A stretch of 64,000 nt of DNA, taken from contig NZ_NNBK01000007.1 of assembly GCF_002803075.1 (NCBI RefSeq), positions 124,001 through 188,000 on the forward strand, written 5' to 3'. The notes under the pieces are model-generated. The model ran no database searches, had not been told where the DNA came from, and was given only the letters and a program-made list of their open reading frames with translations. This DNA comes from Streptomyces sp. CB01373. Its GTDB lineage: Bacteria > Actinomycetota > Actinomycetes > Streptomycetales > Streptomycetaceae. Positions within the stretch are counted from its first letter, which is position 1. Each line of letters starts with the position of its first letter. Position numbers and translations under genes: made by a program. Shown piece after piece: positions 44,376-52,988 of the stretch.

Positions 44376-45675
44376 CGGCGGCCTCCTTCGGTGCGGGAAT
44401 GTGGTGGCGGGAGTGGACCGGCCGTACGAACTCGTTGGCGATGAACCCGACGACGAGCAGCCCGATCATGATCACGAAGGAGAGGCCGTAGAGGGACGCT
44501 CCGTGCTTGCCGGCCTCCTCCTGGCGGTCGGCTATCCAGTTCACGATCAGCGGGCCGAGGACACCGGCGGTCGACCAGGCCGTGAGCAGCCGGCCGTGGA
44601 TCGCGCCGACCTCGTAGGTCCCGAACAGGTCCTTCAGATAGGCGGGGATCGTCGCGAATCCGCCACCGTAGAAGGAGAGGATCACGAGCGCGCACAGGAC
44701 GAACAGCGGCTTGGACGAGTCACCGAACGCAGCGATGAGCAGATACATGACCGCGCCGACGCCCAGGTAGACGCGGTAGATGTTCTTGCGTCCGATCAGG
44801 TCCGAGGTCGAGGACCAGCCGATGCGGCCCGCCATGTTGGCCGCCGACAGCAGAGCGACGAAGCCGGCGGCCGCGAAGGCCGACACCGGGGTGGAGGTGT
44901 CCGCGAAGAAGTCCGTGATCATCGGGGCGGCCTTCTCCAGGATGCCGATGCCGGCGGTCACGTTCATGCAGAGCACGAGCCACAGGCACCAGAACTGCGG
45001 GGTGCGCACGGCACTGCGGGCGGAGACCTGAGCGCCTGCGAAGGCAGTCGGCCCGCTCACGACGGGCTTCTTGGCCCGCGGCACCCGCACCAACAGGACG
45101 CCCAGGGACATGAAGACGGCGTACGACAGTCCGTGCACGAGGAAGGCGAGGGCGATCCCCGAATGGTCGGCGCCGAAGGAGTCCAGCATCTGCGCCGACC
45201 AGGGCGAGGCGATCAGCGCGCCGCCGCCGAAGCCCATGATGGCGATGCCGGTGGCCATGCCGGGCCGGTCCGGGAACCACTTGATCAGGGTGGAGACGGG
45301 CGAGATGTAGCCGATGCCCAGCCCGATGCCGCCGACGAACCCGTAGCCGAGGACGATCAGCCAGTACTGCTCGGTCTGTGCCCCCAGGGCGGCGAGCAGG
45401 AAGCCGGAGGAGAAGCAGACCAGGGCGACGGTCATCGCCCAGCGCGGTCCTTTGCGTTCCACGAGCGTGCCGCCGAACGCGGCGGACAGACCGAGCATCA
45501 CGATCGCCAGTTGGAACGGCAGCGCGCTTTGCGTGCCGTCCAGATGGAGCGCTGACTCCAGGGACGGTTTGAACACGCTCCAGGCGTAGGCCTGGCCGAT
45601 GGACAGGTGGACCGACAGAGCGGCGGGCGGAATCAGCCAGCGGCTCCATCCCGGGGGAGCAACAGGAGCACTCAT
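44350..45675 (-). CDS. OFA-type MFS transporter (oxalate/formate antiporter family)
   Basis: The 441-residue protein has twelve hydrophobic segments. The OFA signature is present: GQAYAWSVFKPSL in helix 1 and GIGYISPVSTLIKWFPDRPG after helix 4, then GFGGGALIASP. These proteins exchange small carboxylates; the Streptomyces members are often next to formate or oxalate genes, but none is visible here. I chose ATG 45675; the frame further upstream is a shadow of the regulator. The small-subunit gene overlaps its end. Paired ten-base repeats lie in the 125-base upstream spacer. Confidence 0.9.
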   Translation of the reverse strand: MSAPVAPPGWSRWLIPPAALSVHLSIGQAYAWSVFKPSLESALHLDGTQSALPFQLAIVMLGLSAAFGGTLVERKGPRWAMTVALVCFSSGFLLAALGAQTEQYWLIVLGYGFVGGIGLGIGYISPVSTLIKWFPDRPGMATGIAIMGFGGGALIASPWSAQMLDSFGADHSGIALAFLVHGLSYAVFMSLGVLLVRVPRAKKPVVSGPTAFAGAQVSARSAVRTPQFWCLWLVLCMNVTAGIGILEKAAPMITDFFADTSTPVSAFAAAGFVALLSAANMAGRIGWSSTSDLIGRKNIYRVYLGVGAVMYLLIAAFGDSSKPLFVLCALVILSFYGGGFATIPAYLKDLFGTYEVGAIHGRLLTAWSTAGVLGPLIVNWIADRQEEAGKHGASLYGLSFVIMIGLLVVGFIANEFVRPVHSRHHIPAPKEAADGRHEQHA

Positions 45676-45682
45676 GATCCCG

Positions 45683-45772
45683 GACGGTACGAATCCCGTG
45701 CCTTGTTGAACACCATCCGGTCGACCGTGTGCGGTAAGCGGCATTCCTCGTGCGACGAACGGTCGTACCGTC
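45683..45772. repeat. Ten-base inverted repeat pair before the OFA transporter gene
   Basis: GACGGTACGA (45683-45692) and TCGTACCGTC (45763-45772) are perfect inverted copies 70 bases apart, filling the spacer between the OFA gene and the XRE-cupin gene. Spacing fits two operator half-loops rather than a terminator. Confidence 0.5.
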
Positions 45773-45800
45773 GGGTTCCCCCGGCCGGGACCGCCACCCT

Positions 45801-46385
45801 TCAGCTCGGGGAGCCGGGTCCTGGCGGGATGTGAACGGTCATGATCAGGTGGCAGGTGCCGGTGCCCGAGCCGCGGTAGGTGTGGGTGGTGTCGCCGTCG
45901 AAGGTGGCGGTCTGTCCGGCTTCGACGGTGTGCTCGGTGCCGTCGACGACCAGTGTCATCCGGCCGGACGTGACGCTGACCGTTTCCACGACGCCCGCTT
46001 GGTGGGGGTGGCTGGGGTACTCCTCGCCGGGCTCCAGTTTCCAGCGCCAGACCTCGACCGGAGCCGGTCCCGAGGTGGTCAGCATGAGCCGGGCCTCGCC
46101 GCCCCGCTCCCCGGCCCACAGGGGCATGACGGCGTCGGCGGACACCACGCGGACGCGGCCTTCGGCCGGTCCCTCCATCAGCGCGGACACCGAGATGCCG
46201 AGGGTGTCGGCGAGGCGGACCAGGGTGGCGAAGTTCGGGTTGCCCTGGGCCTTCTCCAGCCCGACCAGGGCACCCTTGCTGACCTTCGCCCGGCGGCCCA
46301 GCTCGTCCAGCGAAAGGCCCGCACGGGTGCGTGCGGCTCTGACGTTGTGCGCGAGCGTGCGCAGGGCTGCTTCGGCCTCGGGCAC
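45801..46385 (-). CDS. XRE-cupin transcriptional regulator
   Basis: The 194-residue protein has an N-terminal HTH (LDELGRRAKVSKGALVGLEK, residues 25-45) and a C-terminal cupin barrel (EPGEEYPSHPHQAGVVETVS, then GDTTHTYRG) that probably senses a small ligand or metal. GTG 46385 is preferred; ATG 46418 adds eleven residues and would place the start in the divergent operator. It is divergent from the EamA transporter and precedes the OFA transporter, so it may control both. Confidence 0.9.
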   Translation of the reverse strand: MPEAEAALRTLAHNVRAARTRAGLSLDELGRRAKVSKGALVGLEKAQGNPNFATLVRLADTLGISVSALMEGPAEGRVRVVSADAVMPLWAGERGGEARLMLTTSGPAPVEVWRWKLEPGEEYPSHPHQAGVVETVSVTSGRMTLVVDGTEHTVEAGQTATFDGDTTHTYRGSGTGTCHLIMTVHIPPGPGSPS

Positions 46386-46416
46386 CTGATCACCATCCTG
46401 ACGAGTGGAGCACTTC

Positions 46417-46467
46417 AATGAACCGTCCGGTCATTTGGTTGACAGGAGGCGGTCGTTTCATTGTACG
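46417..46467 (+). promoter_or_regulatory. Promoter and palindrome of the EamA gene
   Basis: AATGAACCGTCCGGTCATT (46417-46435) is a dyad around ACCG-TC-CGGT with one unpaired base. TTGACA follows at 46439-46444, a perfect -35 box, with a poor -10 (TTGTAC) 16 bases later. The dyad just upstream of -35 is a likely site for the XRE-cupin regulator. Confidence 0.5.
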
Positions 46468-46503
46468 GTCAGGTCGTTCCAATGTGAAAGTTAGGGAAGT
46501 GCC

Positions 46504-47340
46504 GTGTTCGCTCTGCTGCTGGCCCTGGGCAGCTCTCTCGCCTACGGATGCGCCGATTTCCTCGGTGGCCTCGGCGCCCGCAAGGCGCATGTGCTGCGCA
46601 CCGTGCTGGTCGCGGCCCCCGCCAGTCTCGCCGTAGAACTGCTGCTGTGGCCCGTCCTGGGCGCCTCGTTCACCTGGGCGAGCGTCGGGTGGGGCGCGGC
46701 CTCCGGGGTCGCGTCGGCCGCCGCGTTCGCCCTGCTGTACAAGACCCTCGCGATCGGCCCGATGAACGTGCTCTCGCCGCTGACGGCGCTGGTGTCCGCC
46801 GCACTGCCGGTCGCGGTCGGGCTGCTCCAGGGCGAGCGCCTTGGAGTGGCGGGCCTCGTGGGTCTGCCGCTGGCGCTGGTGGCCGTGGTCATGGTGAGCG
46901 CCGGGCACGGGGCAGGCTCGTCACGTCCGTCGCGGACGGCTCTGCTGCTGGCCTTCGGGGCGGGCGCCGCCATCGCCCTTCAGCTCGTCTTCCTGCACCA
47001 GGCGCCCTCCGACAGCGGCGTGGCCCCACTGATCATCGGCAGAGCGGTCTCCTCGGCCGTCACTCTGGCCGCGGCCGCGGTGATGCACAGCCGACTGGGC
47101 CCGGAGAGGCCCGCCTACGCGATCTCCGCGACCGCCGGCGTACTGGACTCGCTCGCGAACCTGCTGTTCCTGCTCGCCGCCCGCAGCGGCGACCTCACCG
47201 TCGTCGCGGTGATCACCGCCCTGTATCCGGCCGGCACGGTCCTGCTCGCCCGCGGCGTGCTCGCCGAACGCATCCACCGCGGCCAGCTCGTCGGCCTGGG
47301 CACCGCCGCCGTCGCGGTCGGCCTCCTGGCCCTCACCTGA
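46504..47340 (+). CDS. EamA/DMT superfamily transporter
   Basis: The 278-residue protein has ten hydrophobic segments in two EamA repeats (about 1-130 and 145-278), starting LLALGSSLAYGCADFLGGLG. The FSH-like pattern LYKTLAIGPMNVLSPLTALV marks the end of repeat one. The family exports or imports amino acids and metabolites; specificity cannot be told. GTG 46504 is preceded by AGGGAAG. It is divergent from the XRE-cupin regulator and 30 bases before the PaiB-like gene, so the two are probably cotranscribed. Confidence 0.9.
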   Translation: MFALLLALGSSLAYGCADFLGGLGARKAHVLRTVLVAAPASLAVELLLWPVLGASFTWASVGWGAASGVASAAAFALLYKTLAIGPMNVLSPLTALVSAALPVAVGLLQGERLGVAGLVGLPLALVAVVMVSAGHGAGSSRPSRTALLLAFGAGAAIALQLVFLHQAPSDSGVAPLIIGRAVSSAVTLAAAAVMHSRLGPERPAYAISATAGVLDSLANLLFLLAARSGDLTVVAVITALYPAGTVLLARGVLAERIHRGQLVGLGTAAVAVGLLALT

Positions 47341-47370
47341 CCAACTGCCCTCCCCCCCAAGGAGAACCAC

Positions 47371-48036
47371 ATGTTCATCCAGCCCTGGGACGCCCCCCTG
47401 GACGACACCGAATGGCAGACCTGGATCGCCGACGGCCACGACTTCGGCCAGCTCAGCGTCAACGGCCTGCCCGGCCAGGCGCCCGTCGTCGTCCCCACCC
47501 ACTTCACCACCGACAACGGCCAACTGCTGGTCCACCTCGCCCGGCCCAACCCGGCCTGGAAGGCCATCGAGCACGACCCGAACGTCACCTTCACCGTCAT
47601 CGGCGACTACGCCTTCGTCCCCGGCCCCTGGCGCGCCAAGCCCGGCATCCCGCCCACCGACGGCGTCCCCACCAGCTACTACGCGGCCGTCCAGTTCACC
47701 TGCCGCGCCCACATCGTCGACGACCCCGAGGCCAAGGCCGACCTGCTGCGCCGCCAGATGGCCCACTTCCAGCCCGACGGCGACCACGCCCTCATCGACG
47801 TCGGCCAGTCGCCGTACGGGCGGATGCTGCCCGGCATCCGCGGGCTGCGCCTTGAGGTCACCGAGGTGCGGGCCAAGTTCAAGTACGACGACCACAAGCC
47901 CGTCGAGCACCGCACCGCCGTCGCCGGCCACCTCACCGACCGCGGCCAGGGCCTGGACGTGCCCACCGCACGCCAGCAACTGCGCCGCCTGGACCGCATC
48001 GGCCTCGCGTACTCCGCCGGTCAGGGGAAGTTGTAG
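47371..48036 (+). CDS. PaiB-family FMN-binding protein
   Basis: The 221-residue protein has the FMN_bind_2 split-barrel fold: QPWDAPLDDTEWQTWIADG, PVVVPTHFTTDNGQLLVHLA and VIGDYAFVPGPWRAKPG, then PTSYYAAVQFTCRAHIVDD. PaiB from Bacillus was described as a negative regulator of sporulation genes, but the fold is that of flavin oxidoreductases and an enzymatic role is equally likely. AAGGAG precedes the ATG. It follows the EamA gene and its end overlaps the convergent next gene by 16 bases. Confidence 0.92.
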   Translation: MFIQPWDAPLDDTEWQTWIADGHDFGQLSVNGLPGQAPVVVPTHFTTDNGQLLVHLARPNPAWKAIEHDPNVTFTVIGDYAFVPGPWRAKPGIPPTDGVPTSYYAAVQFTCRAHIVDDPEAKADLLRRQMAHFQPDGDHALIDVGQSPYGRMLPGIRGLRLEVTEVRAKFKYDDHKPVEHRTAVAGHLTDRGQGLDVPTARQQLRRLDRIGLAYSAGQGKL

Positions 48037-48554
48037 GTGATCACGGCGCGGGCCGGGAAGCGGAGGGCGTCGTTGACCGTGGGTGAGCGCTCGACCAGGA
48101 CGCTGACGTCGGCACCGTCGTCGGTTGTGGAGTGGTAGAGCCAGAGTGGCTCCCGGAGGGGTGTGCCGCACAGGTCGTCGGGGCGTGCGATGCCGTCGTC
48201 GACTTTCTCGCCGTACTTTCGGTCGAACAGCGGTTTGTCGTCCGGGAGGATGCCCGCGCGGTCGAGGTAGTCCGGTATCCGGCCGCTCACGAAGGCGACT
48301 TCGGCTCTGCCGTTCCGGGTGAGGTAGTGGATGTCGGAGGCGCCGGCAGGGATCGGCGCACCCCCGGCGCTGATCACGCCGGGCAACTTCGCGTCGCTTC
48401 CCACACATGCCCGAGCGTCGCCGAAAGGGTGGAACAGTTCGTCACGGAGCAGCCAGACGACACCTCCGGCCAGTACCGCGAGGACGACCACGACGACTCC
48501 GAGGCAGGACAGAAGGCGCCGCACACCTCCCCCGTTGCCAGGCGTACCGCTCAC
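48021..48554 (-). CDS. Membrane-anchored extracytoplasmic protein, unknown
   Basis: The 177-residue protein has an N-terminal membrane helix (LLSCLGVVVVVLAVLAGGVVWLL) and a 140-residue outer domain with two Cys (DARACVGSD, DDLCGTPLRE) that could form a disulfide. The domain is beta-rich (LWLYHSTTDDGADVSVLVER). I do not recognise the family. It is convergent with the PaiB-like gene, overlapping by 16 bases. The start ATG 48554 has GGGGGAACG upstream. Confidence 0.75.
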   Translation of the reverse strand: MSGTPGNGGGVRRLLSCLGVVVVVLAVLAGGVVWLLRDELFHPFGDARACVGSDAKLPGVISAGGAPIPAGASDIHYLTRNGRAEVAFVSGRIPDYLDRAGILPDDKPLFDRKYGEKVDDGIARPDDLCGTPLREPLWLYHSTTDDGADVSVLVERSPTVNDALRFPARAVITYNFP

Positions 48555-48661
48555 GTTCCCCCCTGGGTGGTGCCACGCCTACGAGCATGCGGAGCATACG
48601 CCAGTGATCAGCCGGCCCAGGAGGCGGTCCTCGCCCTGCCGTGTGTGTCGCCGCAGAAGTG

Positions 48662-48694
48662 AAGGGGAGGGCCGGACAGTACGGCCCTCCCCTT
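48662..48694 (-). terminator. Strong terminator after the M28 aminopeptidase gene
   Basis: AAGGGGAGGGCCG (48662-48674) and CGGCCCTCCCCTT (48682-48694) form a perfect 13-base stem with a seven-base loop, 14 bases past the stop on the minus strand. Confidence 0.85.
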
Positions 48695-48708
48695 GTGCGG
48701 AGCGGGAG

Positions 48709-50250
48709 TTACTCGGTGACCTCGTGGTCGTGGCCATCGTGCAGGCCGCCCCCGCTGCCCGCCGAACCCTTGGTGTTCTGCGGCGTCACCGGCTTGCTCA
48801 GGATGCTGGTGTCCCAGGCGTACTGGCCCACCGCGTTGGCGATGACGTCGATGTTGACGTCGAACGCCTTCATGTTGATGTTCTTCAGGTTGTCGCAGGC
48901 CGCGTGGTAGCAGGCGTCGTACGCGACTCCGGCCTTACCGCCGTACACCTTTGCCTGCTCGGCCGTCTTGATGCCCTCCGCGCCGGTGAACGTGCCGCCC
49001 GAGGGGATGCCCACCTCGATGAACGGCCCGTAGTCGGAGCGGCCGGTGAAGTCGGTGCCCTCGTGCGGGATGCGCCTGCTGTCCAGGTAGTCGGTGATCT
49101 GCCGCTCGAGCTGCGCCGAGCCCTCCGGGCCGGGGCCGGCACCGACCTGGTCGGAGTCGTCGCCGTCGTAGACGAACTGGGCGTAGTTCGGCGAGGCGAT
49201 CATGTCGAAGTTCAGGTACAGCTTGACCTTCGCACGGTCCGCCGCCGAGAGGCCGTCGACGTACGCCTCCGAGCCCAGCAGGCCGAACTCCTCGGCCGAC
49301 CACCAGGCGAAACGTACCTTGTTCTTGACCTTCTCGTGGGCGAGGTTCAGGGCCACGTCGAGGATGCCGGCGGAGCCGGAGCCGTTGTCGTTGATGCCTG
49401 GCCCGGCCTCCACCGAGTCCAGGTGGGCGCCGAACATCACCACGTTGTCGGCGCTGCCGCTCTTGGTCTCGGCGATCACGTTGTAGGTGTGCCGGTTCTC
49501 CGCGAAGGTGCGGATCTCCAGGTTGACGGTCACCGCGCCGGCGGCGGCCTTCGCCGCGAGAGCCTCACCGTCCGCCTGCGTGACGCCGCCCGCCGGGATC
49601 CTCGCGGCGGACGGGTCGCCCAGGGTGCCGTTGAGCGTGCCCTCGGTGTTGTTGTAGATGATCGCGCCGACCGCGCCCGCACCGGCGGCGGCCTCCTGCT
49701 TCTCCGCGAAGGTGCAGCCGCCGCGCTTGATCAGCGCGATCTTCCCGGTGAACGTCCCGGAGGTGTAGTCCCCCGGCTCGCAGCCGGTGGTGTCGTCGAC
49801 CGGCACCACCGCGACCGGGGCGGTGATGCCGCCGACCGGGCTGCTGGCGGAGTACGTCATGGCGATCAACGGGATGTCCTGCTGCTGCGGTGACACCACC
49901 CGAAGGCTCTGCGCCAGCGTCTTCGTGAACGGGTAGTCGAACTCGTTCCGGGTCACCGAGTACCCGGCCTTCCGCAACAGTGCCTCGACGTACTCGGCCG
50001 ACTGCCGGTGCCCCTCCGACCCGGCCACCCGGGTGTTCCCGTTCTTGTCGGCGATCCGCTGGAACTTCTTCAGATGCTCGTAGGCATCCTCGGCGTTGCT
50101 CTTCTTGACGAGCTTCTTCGCGAGCTGGACAGCCTCCTTCGCAGGGTCACTGTGAGCGGAGGCGGTGCCCGAGCCGATCAGCAGCAGCGGCGCTATGAGC
50201 CCTGCGGCGGATACGGCGGCTACCGTGGTACGGCGGTTCCGAGCGTTCAA
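48709..50250 (-). CDS. Secreted M28 aminopeptidase with PA domain (SGAP-like)
   Basis: The 513-residue preprotein has a signal peptide (RRTTVAAVSAAGLIAPLLLI, cleavage after TASA). A PA domain (GCTFAEKQEAAAGAGAVGAI region, near 180) interrupts the catalytic domain. The two-zinc ligands of the Streptomyces griseus aminopeptidase are all visible: His in GAHLDSVEAG, Asp in INDNGSGSAG, Glu pair in WWSAEEFG, Asp in LNFDMIASP and His in YDACYHAACD. TTG 50250 is the start, since GGAAGG lies seven bases before it and no ATG or GTG is near. The C-terminal tail is Gly- and His-rich. Confidence 0.95.
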   Translation of the reverse strand: MNARNRRTTVAAVSAAGLIAPLLLIGSGTASAHSDPAKEAVQLAKKLVKKSNAEDAYEHLKKFQRIADKNGNTRVAGSEGHRQSAEYVEALLRKAGYSVTRNEFDYPFTKTLAQSLRVVSPQQQDIPLIAMTYSASSPVGGITAPVAVVPVDDTTGCEPGDYTSGTFTGKIALIKRGGCTFAEKQEAAAGAGAVGAIIYNNTEGTLNGTLGDPSAARIPAGGVTQADGEALAAKAAAGAVTVNLEIRTFAENRHTYNVIAETKSGSADNVVMFGAHLDSVEAGPGINDNGSGSAGILDVALNLAHEKVKNKVRFAWWSAEEFGLLGSEAYVDGLSAADRAKVKLYLNFDMIASPNYAQFVYDGDDSDQVGAGPGPEGSAQLERQITDYLDSRRIPHEGTDFTGRSDYGPFIEVGIPSGGTFTGAEGIKTAEQAKVYGGKAGVAYDACYHAACDNLKNINMKAFDVNIDVIANAVGQYAWDTSILSKPVTPQNTKGSAGSGGGLHDGHDHEVTE

Positions 50251-50440
50251 GACGCTTCCTTCCGGCAGTCCATCAGAAATGGGCGTAACGGCCGAAAACA
50301 GGCCGAGGGACGTACGGCGGCACTCCGGGGGCAGGCAGAAACGACCGGAGCGCACCGCTCCCCCTGCCACCGGCAAGGAGAAAGGTATCCGCTCAGTAAA
50401 CGCTTGGTAATGGGTTGACAAGAATCTTCGACGCCGATGA

Positions 50441-50464
50441 CGCCGGGCGGTGAACCGCCCGGCG
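50441..50464 (-). terminator. Terminator after the LVIVD gene
   Basis: CGCCGGGCGG (50441-50450) and CCGCCCGGCG (50455-50464) make a perfect ten-base stem with a TGAA loop, 37 bases past the stop of the LVIVD gene. Confidence 0.75.
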
Positions 50465-50500
50465 GGACCGGTGCCGTTGCGCCGGCAGACCCTGGCCGGG

Positions 50501-52003
50501 TCAGTCGAAGTAGTCCGGCTGGGTCTGGACGTTCAGCTGGTCCAGGTGGATCTTCCGGGCCGGGTCGGTGCGCCGGTCGTTCAGCTTGAGCACGTCGAAG
50601 CCCTTGGCGATGTCGTTCGAGTAGATGTAGCCGTTGTAGTAGTACGCGGACCAGGAGCCGCCCACGGTCAGCCGGTCCGTGCTCAGCGGGCCGCGCTCGA
50701 AGTAGCCGATCTCCTTCGGCTGCGTCGAGTCGGTGAAGTCCCAGACCGAGACGCCGCCCTGGTACCAGGCCTGGACCATGAGGTCGCGGCCCTTGACCGG
50801 GATCAGGGAACCGTTGTGGGCGACGCAGTTCTCGGTGTCCGCCTGGTGGCGCGGGATCTTGAAGTAGCCGCGGAACACGAGCTTGCGCTGGTCGCCCTTG
50901 CCGACGATGTCGTAGATGCCGTCGGCTCCGCGGTTCGGGCCGATGGCCGCGTTGCAGGTCGCGGCGCCGCCGCCGCCGAGTTCGTCGGTGAAGACGACCT
51001 TCTTCGCGGTCTGGTTGAAGGTCGCCGAGTGCCAGAACGCGAAGTTGACGTTGTCCTGGACCTGGTCGATGACCTTCGGGTGCTCCGGGTCCTTGATGGA
51101 CATCAGGATGCCGTCGCCCATGCAGGCACCGGCGGCCAGGTCCTTCGACGGCAGCACGGTGATGTCGTGGCAGCCGGTCGTCTTGGAGACACCCGGGTTG
51201 GTGGGCGCGCCGGGGTTGCCGCCACCGTCGGGGCCGTCACCCGGGAAGAGCACGGCGAAGTTGACGACCGCGGCCTTCTGGGGAGCGTCGCGCGGCACCT
51301 TGATGATCGAGATGCCGTCGTGCGGCGGTTGGCAGTCGGGGAACGACGGGCTCGGGGAGTACGAGGACACGTAGATGTAGACGTTACGGCCGTGCGGAAC
51401 GAGGGAGTGCGTGTGCGAGCCGCAGTTGGTCTCGACGGCCGCGACGTACTTGGGGCTCTTCTTGTTGCTGATGTCGAAGATCTTCATGCCCTCCCACGAC
51501 GACTTCTCGGTCGCGGGCTGCGACGTGCTCGAGCAGGAGTTGTCGCTGCGCGAGGAGTCGGTCGACAGGAACAGCAGGTTCCCGTAGACGGACACGTCGT
51601 TCTGCGATCCCGGGCAGAGCACCTGGGAGACCGTCTTGGGCGCCTTCGGGTTGCTGATGTCGAAGATGCGGAAGCCGTCGTAGTTGCCGGCGAACACGTA
51701 CTTGCCCTGGAAGGCGAGGTCCGAGTTCAGGTCCGTCAGGGCGTCCTTGGGGACGTTGACGAGGTGCTCGATGTTGTCGGAGTGGACGATCTCGTCCTGC
51801 GCCGGTATCTCGCCGTCGGCGATGGCCGTTCTGGTCTCGGCCGCCTCGCTCTTCGACACTCGCTGGGGTGTGGTGGCGGTGTCGCCGGGGTCGGGCGTCG
51901 CCATGGCCGGAGCCGCGGTGAGCAGCGCCGCCAGCAGGCCGGTTGCGGCCGCCACAACCCCGAGGCGCCTGGGCCGTGTTCGGGGACCGTTTAACAGGTT
52001 CAC
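50501..52003 (-). CDS. Secreted LVIVD-repeat beta-propeller protein
   Basis: The 500-residue protein has a signal peptide (GVVAAATGLLAALLTAAPAMA) and then repeated blades of LVIVD type: GFRIFDISNPKAPKTVSQV, GMKIFDISNKKSPKYVAAV, GGVSVWDFTDSTQPKEIGYF. Six conserved Cys suggest disulfides. GTG 52003 has GGAGGAAAC before it. Family members are exported and of unknown function. It is divergent from a DUF305 lipoprotein gene, and this pairing is frequent in Streptomyces, so the two products may act together on the cell surface. Confidence 0.88.
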   Translation of the reverse strand: MNLLNGPRTRPRRLGVVAAATGLLAALLTAAPAMATPDPGDTATTPQRVSKSEAAETRTAIADGEIPAQDEIVHSDNIEHLVNVPKDALTDLNSDLAFQGKYVFAGNYDGFRIFDISNPKAPKTVSQVLCPGSQNDVSVYGNLLFLSTDSSRSDNSCSSTSQPATEKSSWEGMKIFDISNKKSPKYVAAVETNCGSHTHSLVPHGRNVYIYVSSYSPSPSFPDCQPPHDGISIIKVPRDAPQKAAVVNFAVLFPGDGPDGGGNPGAPTNPGVSKTTGCHDITVLPSKDLAAGACMGDGILMSIKDPEHPKVIDQVQDNVNFAFWHSATFNQTAKKVVFTDELGGGGAATCNAAIGPNRGADGIYDIVGKGDQRKLVFRGYFKIPRHQADTENCVAHNGSLIPVKGRDLMVQAWYQGGVSVWDFTDSTQPKEIGYFERGPLSTDRLTVGGSWSAYYYNGYIYSNDIAKGFDVLKLNDRRTDPARKIHLDQLNVQTQPDYFD

Positions 52004-52101
52004 TGTTTCCTCCCTGGTGTCCGTTCGCAAGGGAACGGTTCACGGACAGCCGCAGTATCGTACTTTTCATGTACAGATCAAAAGATGATAATGCGCTGGC
52101 T

Positions 52102-52770
52102 ATGAACGTCTTTGATCGCGTCAAGTGGCGGACAGTCGCCGCTCTCACCCTTGTCACTCTCACAGTCGGCGCGTGCGACTCGGGCACGGACGCTCCGGAG
52201 AAGAGGAGCGCGCCCGGCCCCTCGGTGATCGCTCCCGGTAAGCCCGGTGAGCCCGCCCGGACCCTGTCCGCCGCGGACGCCGCCAAGGAGATTCCCGACG
52301 ACTCCCCCAACGCGGCGGACTTCGAGTACGTCCAGATGATGATCGTCCACCACGGCCAGGCGCTGGACATGACCGAACTGGCCCCGCACCGGGCGAAGTC
52401 GGCCAACGTGAAGCGGATGGCCTCCCGCATCGCCGCGGGCCAGGGGCCTGAAATCGACGCCATGAAGGGGTGGTTGAAGAACCATGGCGGAAAGCGGCGC
52501 ACGAGTGGCGGCGCGGGCTCGTCGCACCACCACGACCATGCCACGATGCCCGGCATGGCCACCGAGGCCCAACTGACGCAGCTCCGCGCGGCGCGGGGCG
52601 CGGCCTTCGACGAGCTGTTCCTGAAACTCATGACCGCGCACCACTACGGGGCGATCACCATGGCCACCTCGGTGCTCTCGGACGGCAACAACGTACAGGT
52701 CGAGGAGATGGCGAACGAAGTGATCGCCCAGCAGACCAGCGAGATCAGCCGGATGCGTGAGATGCCCTGA
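52102..52770 (+). CDS. DUF305 lipoprotein
   Basis: The 222-residue protein has a lipobox signal (LTLVTLTVGAC), a Pro-rich spacer, and a ferritin-like DUF305 domain of two halves, each with a conserved His pair: QMMIVHHGQALDM near 75 and MTAHHYGAITMA near 180. The His-rich loop SSHHHDHATMPGMA lies between them. Such motifs suggest metal binding, perhaps copper, outside the cell. ATG 52102 suits the signal peptide; ATG 52069 is an alternative. No good ribosome binding site is visible for either, so a leaderless message is possible. Confidence 0.88.
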   Translation: MNVFDRVKWRTVAALTLVTLTVGACDSGTDAPEKRSAPGPSVIAPGKPGEPARTLSAADAAKEIPDDSPNAADFEYVQMMIVHHGQALDMTELAPHRAKSANVKRMASRIAAGQGPEIDAMKGWLKNHGGKRRTSGGAGSSHHHDHATMPGMATEAQLTQLRAARGAAFDELFLKLMTAHHYGAITMATSVLSDGNNVQVEEMANEVIAQQTSEISRMREMP

Positions 52771-52923
52771 CGCCCGGCGCGGCGTCCCGCGGGCCTCTCG
52801 ACGGCGCGATGGGCGACCGCAGTCGCCTCGCGACCGCCGGGCGGTGCGGCGGGAGCCCCTGTGCTCCAGGCCGTGGCCCGGCCCTGGGCGGCCCGCCCGG
52901 CCCGTCTGCGGGTGACATCTGCT

Positions 52924-52958
52924 CGGGGCGCCGCCGCACAGTATGCGACGGCGCCCCG
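52924..52958 (+). terminator. Large hairpin before the GlxA-type gene
   Basis: CGGGGCGCCG (52924-52933) and CGGCGCCCCG (52949-52958) pair perfectly, with an inner CGCA/TGCG stem. It lies 154 bases after the DUF305 stop, in a 218-base gap without a gene, and probably ends that transcript. Confidence 0.6.
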
Positions 52959-52988
52959 GCGTGATGCCGTGGTGGCGGGAATGCGGTG

